Below are positions 26,052 through 35,053 of a DNA stretch of 64,000 bases, piece after piece. Position 1 is the first letter of the stretch. Each line of letters starts with the position of its first letter. The notes beneath the pieces were generated by a model, which searched no databases, was not told the origin of the DNA, and saw nothing but the letters and a program-made list of their open reading frames with translations. Source of the DNA: Sulfitobacter sp. SK012 (GTDB taxonomy: Bacteria; Pseudomonadota; Alphaproteobacteria; Rhodobacterales; Rhodobacteraceae); the NCBI RefSeq assembly GCF_003352085.1, contig NZ_CP025804.1, forward strand, positions 2,170,001 through 2,234,000, in the 5' to 3' direction. A program made the position numbers and the translations under genes.

Positions 26052-27476
26052 TTGTCCGAAACATCCCCAGTCCTGATGTGGTTTCGCCGTGACTTGCGGC
26101 TGAGCGATCACGCGGCACTTAGCCATGCTTGCGCATCTGGCCGCCCGGTGATCCCGGTGTTTATCCTAGACGATGAGGCAGAAGCACTGGCTGCTGCGCC
26201 TAAATTTCGACTGGGGTTAGGGATTGAAGCCTTTGCAAAGGCGCTCGCGGACAAAGGGAGCCAGCTGATCTTGCGGCGTGGCGATGCACTGGATGTCTTG
26301 CGGACCTTGATCAAAGAGACAGGAGCAGGGGCGGTCTATTGGTCGCGGCTGTATGACCCCAGTGCGGTTGCGCGCGATACATCAGTCAAAGAAACACTGA
26401 AATTTGATGGGGTTGATGCTAAATCCTTTGGCGGGCATCTGATGTTTGAGCCGTGGACGGTTCAGACGAAAACGGGCGGTTATTACAAGGTTTACACGCC
26501 GTTTTGGAATTCGGTTAAGAACGTTGGCGTGGATGCGCCTCGGTCTGCACCAAGTGAGATTAGGCCGCCATCTGAATGGCCCGCGTCCGAAGACCTCAGC
26601 GATTGGCACATGGCTGCGGCTATGAACCGTGGCGCGGAGGTGGTCCGGCCCTTCGTTCGGCTGGGCGAACAGGCGGCGCAGGCGCGGTTGGCGGCGTTCA
26701 TCGGCAACATTGTGGCCGATTATAAGGCCACCCGCGATTTGCCGGGCACCGATGGCACCTCAAACCTCAGCGAAAATCTGGCGCTAGGTGAAATATCTGC
26801 GCATCAATGCTGGCACGCAGGCCGCCGCGCCATGGAAGAGGGCAAACAAGGTGCTGAGATATTCCTAAAGGAACTTGTTTGGCGAGAGTTCGCGTATCAT
26901 CTGATGCACCATACGCCGCGTATCTTGAATTCGAATTGGCGCGAAGAATGGCAAGCCTTTCCCTGGAAAGAAGATCAAGACAGCGCCGAAGTTAAGGCAT
27001 GGAAAGGGGGACGCACTGGTATCCCTTTTGTCGATGCTGCCATGCGGGAGCTCTATGTCACGGGCCGGATGCACAACCGCGGACGGATGATCGTCGCGAG
27101 CTATTTGACCAAGCATTTGATGTGTCATTGGCGCATTGGTCAGAAATGGTTCGAAGAGTGTCTGATTGACTGGGATCCGGCCAGCAATGCGATGGGCTGG
27201 CAGTGGTCGGCAGGGTCGGGGCCTGATGCCACGCCCTACTTCCGGGTCTTCAATCCGGTGACCCAACTCGACAAATTCGACAAAAACCGCGATTATACTT
27301 CTCGTTGGATCGCCGAAGGGCGCGCGCAACCGCACAAAGATGCATTGGCCTTTTTCGACGCGGTCCCGCTTGAATGGGCACTCAGTCCGGATAATGACTA
27401 TCCCCATGAGCCGATCGTGGCGTTGGATGTGGGCCGGTTGCGTGCCTTGGACGCCTATAAAAATCGCGACTTTTGA
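26052..27476 (+). CDS. phrB: Class I CPD photolyase
   Basis: 474 residues if translation starts at TTG 26052 (MSETSPVLMWFRRDLRLSDH), the position where family members start; ATG 26076 would delete the first beta strand. The antenna-binding Rossmann domain (about 6-135) is followed by the helical FAD domain. GRTGIPFVDAAMRELYVTG, HNRGRMIVASYLTKHL and DWDPASNAMGWQWSAGSGPD are the FAD and DNA-lesion-binding motifs, with the Trp residues of the electron-transfer chain. It repairs UV-induced pyrimidine dimers with blue light. It has a weak AGG site, typical for TTG starts. Confidence 0.92.
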   Translation: MSETSPVLMWFRRDLRLSDHAALSHACASGRPVIPVFILDDEAEALAAAPKFRLGLGIEAFAKALADKGSQLILRRGDALDVLRTLIKETGAGAVYWSRLYDPSAVARDTSVKETLKFDGVDAKSFGGHLMFEPWTVQTKTGGYYKVYTPFWNSVKNVGVDAPRSAPSEIRPPSEWPASEDLSDWHMAAAMNRGAEVVRPFVRLGEQAAQARLAAFIGNIVADYKATRDLPGTDGTSNLSENLALGEISAHQCWHAGRRAMEEGKQGAEIFLKELVWREFAYHLMHHTPRILNSNWREEWQAFPWKEDQDSAEVKAWKGGRTGIPFVDAAMRELYVTGRMHNRGRMIVASYLTKHLMCHWRIGQKWFEECLIDWDPASNAMGWQWSAGSGPDATPYFRVFNPVTQLDKFDKNRDYTSRWIAEGRAQPHKDALAFFDAVPLEWALSPDNDYPHEPIVALDVGRLRALDAYKNRDF

Positions 27477-27559
27477 AGTACTATATTAATTATTGTTAAT
27501 TGTGCCGTGCTGGGAAAGAGATTTACCGCCACGGGAGAAACGCTAGAAGGGACGCCGTA

Positions 27560-28771
27560 ATGATCTTGACGAGCACCGAAGGCCAGACTGGATTGCCGCG
27601 CTATTTTTCCCGAGTATTGGCGACGGCCAAGGACCTTCATCAAGGACGGATTGATTTTGTGCTGCCTGACGGGCGTACCTTTCGGGCCGAAGGGGCAGAA
27701 GCCGGTGTTGTCGCTGAGATTCGCGTGCACAATGATGATCTTTTTGCCCGCATGATCCGTGAAGGCGATCTAGGATTTTGTGACGCCTACCTTGATGGCT
27801 GGTGGAGCACACCTGATTTGCAAGCCTTTATGGATTTCATCCACGCAGAGGCTAATGAGAATATTTACGACGGCTTTCCCGGCATGGCGTTGGTGCGTGG
27901 CTATGAGCGGTTCCGCTTTTGGCTGCAGCGCAACAACAAAGCGCAGGCCCTCAAAAACATCAGCTATCATTATGATCTGGGCAATGATTTTTACGGGTTA
28001 TGGCTTGATGATACGATGACTTATTCCAGTGCGCTGTTCAGCGATCCGCAGCAAAGCATGGAGGCTGCTCAAACGGCAAAGTACAAATCCATGGTTGATG
28101 AAATGGGCGCGCAGCCCGGGGATCATGTACTTGAAATTGGTTGTGGCTGGGGCGGGTTTGCCGAATATGCCGCAGGCGAACGGGGGTTGAAGGTGACGTG
28201 TCTTACAATCAGCGAAGAGCAGTTTAAGTACGCTCAGGAACGCATTGATAAAGCTGGTCTTTCCGATCTTGTTGAATTCAAATTGCAGGACTACCGCGAC
28301 GAACTGGGAACCTATGATGGCATCGCCAGCATCGAAATGTTTGAAGCCGTGGGCGAACAATACTGGCCCGCATATTTCGAGACCGTGCGCGAACGGTTGA
28401 AGCCGGGGAAAACAGCGACGCTTCAGATTATCACAGTCGCGGACCGCCGGTGGCACATCTATAAGCGTGGCGTCGATTTCATCCAAAAATACATCTTTCC
28501 GGGCGGTATGCTGCCCAGTCCCAGCGTGCTGCGTGGTCAGATTGAAAAGGCCGGGTTGGCTGTTGTGCGTTCCATCGAATTTGGCAAAAGCTACGACATC
28601 ACGCTGCGCCGCTGGCATGAAACGTTTAACGAAAAATGGGACCAAGTTGCGGCAATGGGCTTTGATGACCGGTTTCGACGCATGTGGAATTTTTACCTCA
28701 CTTCTTGCGCGGCGACATTTGAGAGTGGAAATTGTGACGTGACGCAGATTACGGTGCGTAAGCCACTGTAG
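27560..28771 (+). CDS. Cyclopropane-fatty-acid synthase-like SAM methyltransferase
   Basis: 403 residues from ATG 27560 (AGGGA upstream). The SAM-binding VLEIGCGWGGFAEYAA lies at about 190-205, and NISYHYDLGNDFYGLWLD and DTMTYSSALF form the CFA-family N-terminal block. It uses SAM to add a methylene across double bonds of membrane phospholipids. There is no sign of truncation. A role in membrane adaptation is inferred; a fatty-acid methyltransferase is an alternative. The preceding gene is the photolyase and there is no terminator between them. Confidence 0.88.
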   Translation: MILTSTEGQTGLPRYFSRVLATAKDLHQGRIDFVLPDGRTFRAEGAEAGVVAEIRVHNDDLFARMIREGDLGFCDAYLDGWWSTPDLQAFMDFIHAEANENIYDGFPGMALVRGYERFRFWLQRNNKAQALKNISYHYDLGNDFYGLWLDDTMTYSSALFSDPQQSMEAAQTAKYKSMVDEMGAQPGDHVLEIGCGWGGFAEYAAGERGLKVTCLTISEEQFKYAQERIDKAGLSDLVEFKLQDYRDELGTYDGIASIEMFEAVGEQYWPAYFETVRERLKPGKTATLQIITVADRRWHIYKRGVDFIQKYIFPGGMLPSPSVLRGQIEKAGLAVVRSIEFGKSYDITLRRWHETFNEKWDQVAAMGFDDRFRRMWNFYLTSCAATFESGNCDVTQITVRKPL

Positions 28772-28794
28772 TCACCGCGATAGGAGCCACACCA

Positions 28795-29235
28795 ATGCCC
28801 ACAGCCGCCCGATTGATGGCCGCAATCTGCTTAGCAATTGTGGCCTTGGTGCTGTCTGAGCAGGTCAAGCCGCTCATGCCAGAAAGTACGAGCTTTGGAA
28901 GGTTCACCTGGCTCAATATGGGTCTTGGGCTTCTTGCGGGGTGGTTTGTGATGGGACCTCGTGCTGGGCGCGGCACTGTTCAGGGAATAAACAACGGCCT
29001 GACGGGCGTTTTTGTACTGATCTTGTGGGGCCTTGGCGTTCAGGCGACCTATGAGATGTTCCGCCTTGCCATGCGCAACAGGTACAAAGACGCATTTGAA
29101 GCCCTGACCGCGATCTTTGAGATTGGCGCTGAATACGGCTTGATCATGTTGACGGTGCCTATTGGGGTTACGTTTTTGATCGGTGCGTTGATCAGCGGTC
29201 TTTTGACGGAATACGCTGAAGGTAAATGGCGCTGA
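28795..29235 (+). CDS. trgA: TrgA-family membrane protein (tellurite resistance)
   Basis: 146 residues with three to four membrane helices. It starts MPTAARLMAAICLAIVALVLSEQVKPLMPE, close to the TrgA family of Rhodobacter, where the trgAB locus contributes to high-level tellurite resistance. The gene overlaps the next one (trgB-like) by ten bases and cysK follows, the same neighbourhood as described in Rhodobacter sphaeroides. The mechanism is not known. The tellurite role is from the family, not visible in the sequence. Confidence 0.8.
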   Translation: MPTAARLMAAICLAIVALVLSEQVKPLMPESTSFGRFTWLNMGLGLLAGWFVMGPRAGRGTVQGINNGLTGVFVLILWGLGVQATYEMFRLAMRNRYKDAFEALTAIFEIGAEYGLIMLTVPIGVTFLIGALISGLLTEYAEGKWR

Positions 29236-30365
29236 GTGCCGTGAGCCGTCTCTTTTTCTATGGGTCGCTGCGGCATGTGCCGCTTTTGGAAATTGTGCTT
29301 GGGCGGTCGGCTGCTGAGCTTGAGCTAACGACGACCCATTTGCCAGATCATCAGGTCTGCGCCGTTGCCGAAGGCCCGTTTCCGACGTTGATTTCCAAAT
29401 CTGGTGGACGGGCGGTTGGCCTTGTTGTTGCAGGCCTCAGTGCCGAAGACATCGCGCGGTTGGATTATTACGAAGGTGGCTTTGACTATGATCTGGTGGA
29501 TTTGCCGCTGGAAGAAGGCGGAACCGCGCAGGTTTATATGTCCCCAGCTGGGCGTTGGACCGCGACAGAGCCTTGGTCGCTTGAGGTTTGGGAGCGCAAC
29601 TGGGGCGCAATGAGTTGCCACGCCGCGCGCGAGGTCATGGGGTACCGAGGCACACGCAGCCGGGAAGAAGTTGCCGAGATTTTTGGGCCGATCCGCACGC
29701 GCGCTTGGGCGCGGGTTCTGGCGGCAGATGCCCGCCACGGGGCAGGGACGTTGCACGGCAAGGTCACATTGACGGACCATGCTCGCGTTTATTCAGATTT
29801 TTTTGCACTGGATGAGATGAACCTGCAGTTTGAACGCTTTGATGGGACGATGTCACCGGCATTGAAACGGTCCGTCTTTGTGCCTGTGGATGCCGCACTC
29901 GTGCTCCCTTACGATCCGGTGCGTGACCGGGTGATGATGGTGGAACAGGTGCGTGTGGGGCCGATTGTGCGCGGTGACGTGGCCTGTTGGCAGCTTGAGC
30001 CCATCGCAGGGCGCATTGATCCCGGAGAGACCCCACAAGAGGCCGCACGCCGTGAAGCCGAGGAAGAAGCAGGCGTCGCCTTGGGCAAGTTAGAGTCGGT
30101 AGCGGAATGTTATGCCTCGCCCGGCAATTCGACCGAGTTCTTTCACATTTTCGTGGGCATTGCGGATTTGCCTGACGACGTGGCCGGGGTAGGTGGCCTT
30201 GCGTCAGAAGACGAGGATATCCGCTCGCATATTATGTCTTTTGACGCGTTCATGACCCTGTGTGATACGCTACAAGTCGCAAATTCGCCGCTTGTTTTGG
30301 CGGGCTATTGGCTGGCGCAGCACCGGGAACGCTTGAGGTCTGAGGGGAGCACCGCTACATCATAG
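29226..30365 (+). CDS. trgB: TrgB-like GGCT-Nudix fusion protein
   Basis: 379 residues with two domains. Residues about 8-120 form a gamma-glutamylcyclotransferase-like domain (RLFFYGSLRHVPLL with the YGSL motif). The C-terminal half is a Nudix hydrolase with the full Nudix box GRIDPGETPQEAARREAEEE (about 261-280, the final EAG just beyond). The Nudix part probably cleaves ADP-ribose or a related nucleotide. The fusion is characteristic of the TrgB family beside trgA and cysK. It overlaps trgA by 10 bp and ends about 23 bp before cysK. Confidence 0.82.
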   Translation: MALSAVSRLFFYGSLRHVPLLEIVLGRSAAELELTTTHLPDHQVCAVAEGPFPTLISKSGGRAVGLVVAGLSAEDIARLDYYEGGFDYDLVDLPLEEGGTAQVYMSPAGRWTATEPWSLEVWERNWGAMSCHAAREVMGYRGTRSREEVAEIFGPIRTRAWARVLAADARHGAGTLHGKVTLTDHARVYSDFFALDEMNLQFERFDGTMSPALKRSVFVPVDAALVLPYDPVRDRVMMVEQVRVGPIVRGDVACWQLEPIAGRIDPGETPQEAARREAEEEAGVALGKLESVAECYASPGNSTEFFHIFVGIADLPDDVAGVGGLASEDEDIRSHIMSFDAFMTLCDTLQVANSPLVLAGYWLAQHRERLRSEGSTATS

Positions 30366-30388
30366 GGCAACATGATTTGGGGGCCAAA

Positions 30389-31423
30389 ATGCAAGTAGCA
30401 CGCGATCTAGAAGCAGCCGTCGGGAACACACCGCTCATTCGTTTGCGTAAGGCCAGCGAAGAGACCGGGTGCGAGATCTATGGCAAAGCCGAATTCATGA
30501 ACCCCGGCCAATCGGTTAAGGACCGCGCGGCACTCTATATCATTAAAGATGCGATCGCGAAGGGCACGCTGAAACCTGGCGGCACAATCGTCGAAGGAAC
30601 AGCTGGTAACACCGGGATTGGCCTTGCGCTGGTCGGGGCCTCAATGGGGTTCAAAACAGTAATTGTTATTCCTGAGACGCAGAGCCAGGAAAAGAAAGAC
30701 ATGTTGCGGTTGGCCGGCGCTGAACTGGTGCAGGTGCCCGCAGCGCCCTACCGCAACCCCAACAACTTTGTGCGCTATTCCGAGCGTTTGGCGCATGAAC
30801 TGGCGCGCTCGACCAACGAAGGGGTGATTTGGGCCAATCAGTTTGACAATGTCGCCAACCGTCAGGCCCATGTGGAAACCACTGGCCCTGAGATTTGGGA
30901 GCAGACCGGTGGTAATGTGGATGGTTTCATCTGCGCCGTAGGCTCTGGTGGAACACTGGCTGGCATGGCGATGGCACTCCAGCCCAAGGGCGTTAAGATC
31001 GGCCTTGCGGATCCCGATGGTGCGGCCCTTCACAGCTATTACACGACCGGCGAGCTTGCCTCGGACGGCTCCTCCATTGCGGAGGGCATCGGGCAGATCC
31101 GCATCACCAAGAACCTTGAAGGTCTGAAACCCGATTTCAGCTATAATATCCCCGACAGCGAAGCGCTGCCGGTTGTGTTTGACCTTTTGCAGCATGAGGG
31201 GCTGTGCCTGGGTGCGTCTTCAGGGGTGAATGTCGCAGGCGCCGTCCGTATGGCGCGCGACATGGGGCCTGGGCATACGATTGTGACGATCCTATGCGAT
31301 TTCGGCACGCGCTATCAGTCCAAGCTGTTTAACCCCGAGTTCCTGCGCGAAAAGGGCCTGCCGACACCAAGCTGGCTTGAACGCGCACCTGCAAGCATTC
31401 CTGGCGTGTTCGAAGACGTATGA
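30389..31423 (+). CDS. cysK: Cysteine synthase (O-acetylserine sulfhydrylase)
   Basis: 344 residues from ATG 30389 preceded by GGGG; an in-frame TTG 12 bases upstream has less support. It forms L-cysteine from O-acetylserine and sulfide. The PLP Lys is in GQSVKDRAA (about Lys44), the substrate loop is GTAGNTGIGLALV, and the phosphate-binding loop is GSGGTLAGMA. It overlaps the downstream mscS-like gene by four bases. Its role beside trgA-trgB may be to supply cysteine or remove sulfide during tellurite stress, as inferred from the published Rhodobacter locus. Confidence 0.93.
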   Translation: MQVARDLEAAVGNTPLIRLRKASEETGCEIYGKAEFMNPGQSVKDRAALYIIKDAIAKGTLKPGGTIVEGTAGNTGIGLALVGASMGFKTVIVIPETQSQEKKDMLRLAGAELVQVPAAPYRNPNNFVRYSERLAHELARSTNEGVIWANQFDNVANRQAHVETTGPEIWEQTGGNVDGFICAVGSGGTLAGMAMALQPKGVKIGLADPDGAALHSYYTTGELASDGSSIAEGIGQIRITKNLEGLKPDFSYNIPDSEALPVVFDLLQHEGLCLGASSGVNVAGAVRMARDMGPGHTIVTILCDFGTRYQSKLFNPEFLREKGLPTPSWLERAPASIPGVFEDV

Positions 31424-33798
31424 CCCGCCTTATGCTGCGCCCTTTTGCGATTAGCGTTTCAGTTACGTTTGCGCTCTTGTGGGGCATGCTTGCGGGGGCT
31501 GCCTTTGCGCAAGAGCAAAGGGACGTTAATCCAGCAATGTGGCAAAGCATTGCTGAGCTTTCGGAAGCCGCAGTCGAAGATTCTTCCATTAGCGATAGAG
31601 CATTGTTTGATCTGCGGGCGCAGGTCGTCAAGCACCGCGCTTATTTTGAATCGGCTCGCAGAACAAACGGTGCGCAGATTGTGTCACTGCGTCAGCAAAT
31701 CGCGGCGCTTGGCGATCCCCCAGCTGATGGGGCAAGCGTATCGGAAGCCACCGAGATTACAGAAAAGCGCGAAGATCTGAGGCGCCGGCTGGCCGTGCTT
31801 TTGGTCCCGGTGCAGGTCGCGGAAGCTGGGTTTACCCGCGCAAATGGTATTGTGGGGCAAATCGACTCGATACAACGCGAACGCAAAGCCGATCAGCTGG
31901 TGTCGGTTATCGCGTCGCCCTTGAACCCCAAGCATTGGGGGCCTGCACTCACGGCTTTGGGAAATGCGGTGCGCGGCGTTTGGAAAGAGGATCGTCTAAA
32001 TTTTGAAGAGAGCGGCTTGGGGTGGCGCGGTAAGCTGCCGCTGGTATTGGGCTCGATCTTTTTAGGTGTCCTATTGGTTGCGCGTGGTCGGGCGTGGGCT
32101 GTGCACATTGTCGGCAGCCTGCAGCAGCTTGGTGTGCGCGACATTGGCGTCTGGCGTTTCTTGGTCTCGCTTTTACGGATTGCGTTGCCACTTATTGGTC
32201 TTTGGTTGCTGGTTTATGCCTTGCAACAAAGTACCGTGCTTGGGCCCAGATCAACCACGCTGATCTCAATTATTCCTTTAATAGGCGGCGTGATACTTGG
32301 ATTTCGCTGGGTGTCTGAACGCGTTTTTTCACGCGATGATGACGAAGCGCTAATCTTGCTCAGCGGGCATGGCCGTAAACACGCGCGCATGTGTATCACA
32401 GCCATTACTATCTTGATCATCGTGCTGGCCTGCTTGGTGGAATTGTTGAAACTGGACAATGCTTCAGCCACCAGCATCACTGTTTTAACCTTTCCAATTA
32501 CGATCTTGATGAGCCTCGTGCTTTACCGTCTGGGACAGCTGCTACGCGGATATGGCGTAGAACTGACGTCCGACGAGGATGGCTCTGCAAGCGCAGGTAC
32601 GCGGATCCGGGTTGTTCGGGGTTATGGCTCGGCCGCACTTTTGGTTGCGGTCATCGCGCCACTGCTCCAAGCGGCGGGCTATGCCACGGCGGTCCAAGCA
32701 TTCGTGCCGCCCTTTGTCATGACGGGTATACTGCTTGGGTTGTTGATGGTGCTCCAGCGGTTCAGCGCTGATGTTTATGGCGCAGTCACAGGGCTGGGCG
32801 TGAAGGCCCGCGATACGCTGATGCCCGTTTTCTTTGGCTTTTTACTAAGCCTTGCGGCAATCCCGCTCGTGGCGCTCATCTGGGGCGCCGGCGTGGACGA
32901 CCTCTCTGAGGCTTGGGTGACCTTCCTTCGTGGAGTTGAGGTTGGTGGATCGCAAATTTCACCGAAAGTATTCCTGAGCTTTGCTGTAATCTTTGCCATC
33001 GGCTATGGGCTGACTCGTCTTTTGCAAAGCACGCTACGGGGTTCCGTGCTGCCCAAGACGAAAATGGATATCGGTGGGCAAAACGCGATTGTGTCTGGGC
33101 TGGGGTATGTTGGCCTGTTCCTTGCTGGGCTGGTGGCGATCACAGGGGCAGGGCTCGACCTGAGCGCCTTGGCTTATGTTGCCGGTGCCTTGTCGGTTGG
33201 TATCGGCTTTGGCCTGCAAAATGTGGTGTCGAATTTTGTTTCTGGGATCATCCTTTTGATTGAGCGGCCCATTTCAGAAGGTGACTGGATCGAAGTTGGC
33301 GGGCAGATGGGCTATGTGCGCGACATCTCGGTGCGGTCTACCCGAATTGAGACTTTCGATCGAACAGACGTGATTGTTCCCAACGCAGATCTGATTACGG
33401 GGACGGTGACCAACTATACCCGAGGCAACACGGTAGGGCGGGTTATTATTGCTGTTGGCGTGGCATACGGGACGGACACACGGTTGGTGAATGACATTCT
33501 GACTGAGATCGCCTCGGAACAACCGATGGTCTTGGCCAACCCACCGTCCAATGTGTTTTTCGTGAACTTCGGCGCTGATGCGCTGGAATTTGAATTGCGG
33601 ATGTACCTAAGAGACGTGAATTGGACGATGGTTGTGCGCAACAACGTTAACCACGTCATCGCAGAACGCTTTGCTGCCGAAGGCATTGAAATACCCTTTG
33701 CTCAGCGCGACCTGTGGCTGCGCAACCCTGAAATGCTGCGCCCCGGCAGAGAGATGCAGGCATCACCACCCAAATCAGACAAGCCCAAGGACGATTGA
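31420..33798 (+). CDS. MscS-family mechanosensitive channel with DUF3772 N terminus
   Basis: A 792-residue membrane protein. A signal peptide (about 1-30, cleavage after AAFA) leads to a periplasmic DUF3772-type coiled region (about 35-180), then about eight to ten hydrophobic helices. The C-terminal MscS pore (about 575-720) has GALSVGIGFGLQNVVSNFVSG, the Gly/Ala-rich TM3 of the channel, and ERPISEGDWIEVGG with the beta domain after it. It opens when the membrane is stretched, releasing solutes. It is translationally coupled to cysK and alaX. Association with the trg operon is by position only. Confidence 0.9.
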   Translation: MTRLMLRPFAISVSVTFALLWGMLAGAAFAQEQRDVNPAMWQSIAELSEAAVEDSSISDRALFDLRAQVVKHRAYFESARRTNGAQIVSLRQQIAALGDPPADGASVSEATEITEKREDLRRRLAVLLVPVQVAEAGFTRANGIVGQIDSIQRERKADQLVSVIASPLNPKHWGPALTALGNAVRGVWKEDRLNFEESGLGWRGKLPLVLGSIFLGVLLVARGRAWAVHIVGSLQQLGVRDIGVWRFLVSLLRIALPLIGLWLLVYALQQSTVLGPRSTTLISIIPLIGGVILGFRWVSERVFSRDDDEALILLSGHGRKHARMCITAITILIIVLACLVELLKLDNASATSITVLTFPITILMSLVLYRLGQLLRGYGVELTSDEDGSASAGTRIRVVRGYGSAALLVAVIAPLLQAAGYATAVQAFVPPFVMTGILLGLLMVLQRFSADVYGAVTGLGVKARDTLMPVFFGFLLSLAAIPLVALIWGAGVDDLSEAWVTFLRGVEVGGSQISPKVFLSFAVIFAIGYGLTRLLQSTLRGSVLPKTKMDIGGQNAIVSGLGYVGLFLAGLVAITGAGLDLSALAYVAGALSVGIGFGLQNVVSNFVSGIILLIERPISEGDWIEVGGQMGYVRDISVRSTRIETFDRTDVIVPNADLITGTVTNYTRGNTVGRVIIAVGVAYGTDTRLVNDILTEIASEQPMVLANPPSNVFFVNFGADALEFELRMYLRDVNWTMVVRNNVNHVIAERFAAEGIEIPFAQRDLWLRNPEMLRPGREMQASPPKSDKPKDD

Positions 33799-34517
33799 TG
33801 ACCAAGCCGCTTTACTTAGACGACGCCTATGTGCGTCAGGCTGATGCACGTGTTGAAGAGATTACGGCCGAAGGTGGCGTCGTTCTGGATCGCAGCTTGT
33901 TCTATCCTACGGGTGGTGGGCAGCCTGGCGACAGCGGTGTGCTGCATTGGCAAGGTCAAACCCTGCCGATCGCCACGGCAGTGCGCAATGACCAAGGGAA
34001 TATTGTGCTGGTTCCGTCTGAACCTTTGGCGCTGCCGCCGCTGGGAGCACGTGTCACGCAAGAGCTGGATTGGGACCGACGTCACCGTCACATGCGGGTG
34101 CACACAGCCCTGCATCTGTTGTCGGTGGTGATGCCTTTCGGGGTGACGGGCGGGGCGATTTCAGCGTCGCACGGGCGGCTGGATTTCGACATGCCGGATG
34201 CCCCCGAAGATCGCGCTGGTCTAGAAGACACAATGAACAGTTATATTGAGATGGACGCGCGGGTGGGTGATGGCTGGATCACCCGAGCAGAGCTGGATGC
34301 GGCACCTGAGCTGGTCAAGACAATGGCCGTCCAACCTCCGCGCGGAGGGGGCGATATCCGACTTGTGCGGATTGGCGAGGAGGACGACTGGATCGACCTG
34401 CAACCTTGCGGTGGAACCCACGTGGCGCGCACCGGTGAAATCGGCACCCTGCGCCTGGGCAAGATCGAGAAGAAAGGTCGCATGAACCGCCGTGTCTATC
34501 TGCATTTGGGCGGTTGA
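33798..34517 (+). CDS. AlaX-type trans-editing domain protein
   Basis: 239 residues from ATG 33798, which overlaps the mscS stop by one base. It is a free-standing editing domain related to AlaRS, with zinc ligands in HTALH (His about 102 and 106) and CGGTH (Cys about 204, His about 208). The N-terminal GGGQPGDSG matches AlaX. It deacylates Ser- or Gly-tRNA-Ala. The full four-residue zinc set is present. It is the last gene of the run before the tRNA gene. Confidence 0.92.
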   Translation: MTKPLYLDDAYVRQADARVEEITAEGGVVLDRSLFYPTGGGQPGDSGVLHWQGQTLPIATAVRNDQGNIVLVPSEPLALPPLGARVTQELDWDRRHRHMRVHTALHLLSVVMPFGVTGGAISASHGRLDFDMPDAPEDRAGLEDTMNSYIEMDARVGDGWITRAELDAAPELVKTMAVQPPRGGGDIRLVRIGEEDDWIDLQPCGGTHVARTGEIGTLRLGKIEKKGRMNRRVYLHLGG

Positions 34518-34564
34518 TTTCTTGCTTGCAACCCGGACCTCTCCCACGCTAAACCCCAGATTAC

Positions 34565-34654
34565 GGACAGGTGGCCGAGTGGTCGAAGGCGCACGCCTGG
34601 AAAGTGTGTAGGCGGGTGACCGTCTCCAGGGTTCGAATCCCTGTCTGTCCGCCA
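34565..34654 (+). tRNA. tRNA-Ser (anticodon GGA)
   Basis: A 90-base class II tRNA. The acceptor stem is GGACAGG (34565-34571) with TCTGTCC (GU at the seventh pair), followed by G and encoded CCA. The anticodon loop CTGGAAA has a CACGC/GTGTG stem. The long variable arm GGCGGGTGACCGTC is Ser-type, and the T-loop is TTCGAAT. It decodes UCC and UCU. The IS-rich scar starts about 290 bp downstream. Confidence 0.96.
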
Positions 34655-34944
34655 ACTAATTATAAATTACCCAATAATTTCAAAGTATTGAATTCCTTGC
34701 TTACTGCGCCATCCCCCATTTCATCCACCAAGGCATTCTTGAGAGAATCGCAGGTTTGCTAGAAGTATCGTGTCGTGATTATTGAGTAGGGTCAAAACAG
34801 GCGAAAATCCTCCAAGTTCGACCGACACATTGGATGGAGATGTGGAGAAAACGATAGCTCTGTTGAATATTAGTTTTTCGTTTCGGCCAAAGTTCAAATC
34901 GTTCTTATGCAAAGTATCGCTTTTACTGTCTGTAAGAGCCTGTG
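34655..34944. other. AT-rich spacer between tRNA-Ser and IS21 element
   Basis: No gene, RNA or convincing promoter is seen in this stretch. Its base composition is clearly more AT-rich than the core genes upstream. It may be a degenerate remnant of the integration region, but no att-type direct repeat of the tRNA 3' end was found downstream by eye. Confidence 0.4.
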
Positions 34945-35053
34945 TGTGAATCCCGGAGACAAAATGGCCATGGAAATGGTTGGGTAATCTGACCGTCGCG
35001 GAGTAAAATTCCGCAATCTAACATCTGGTGCTGTCGAGCAACGGGTGGGGAAG

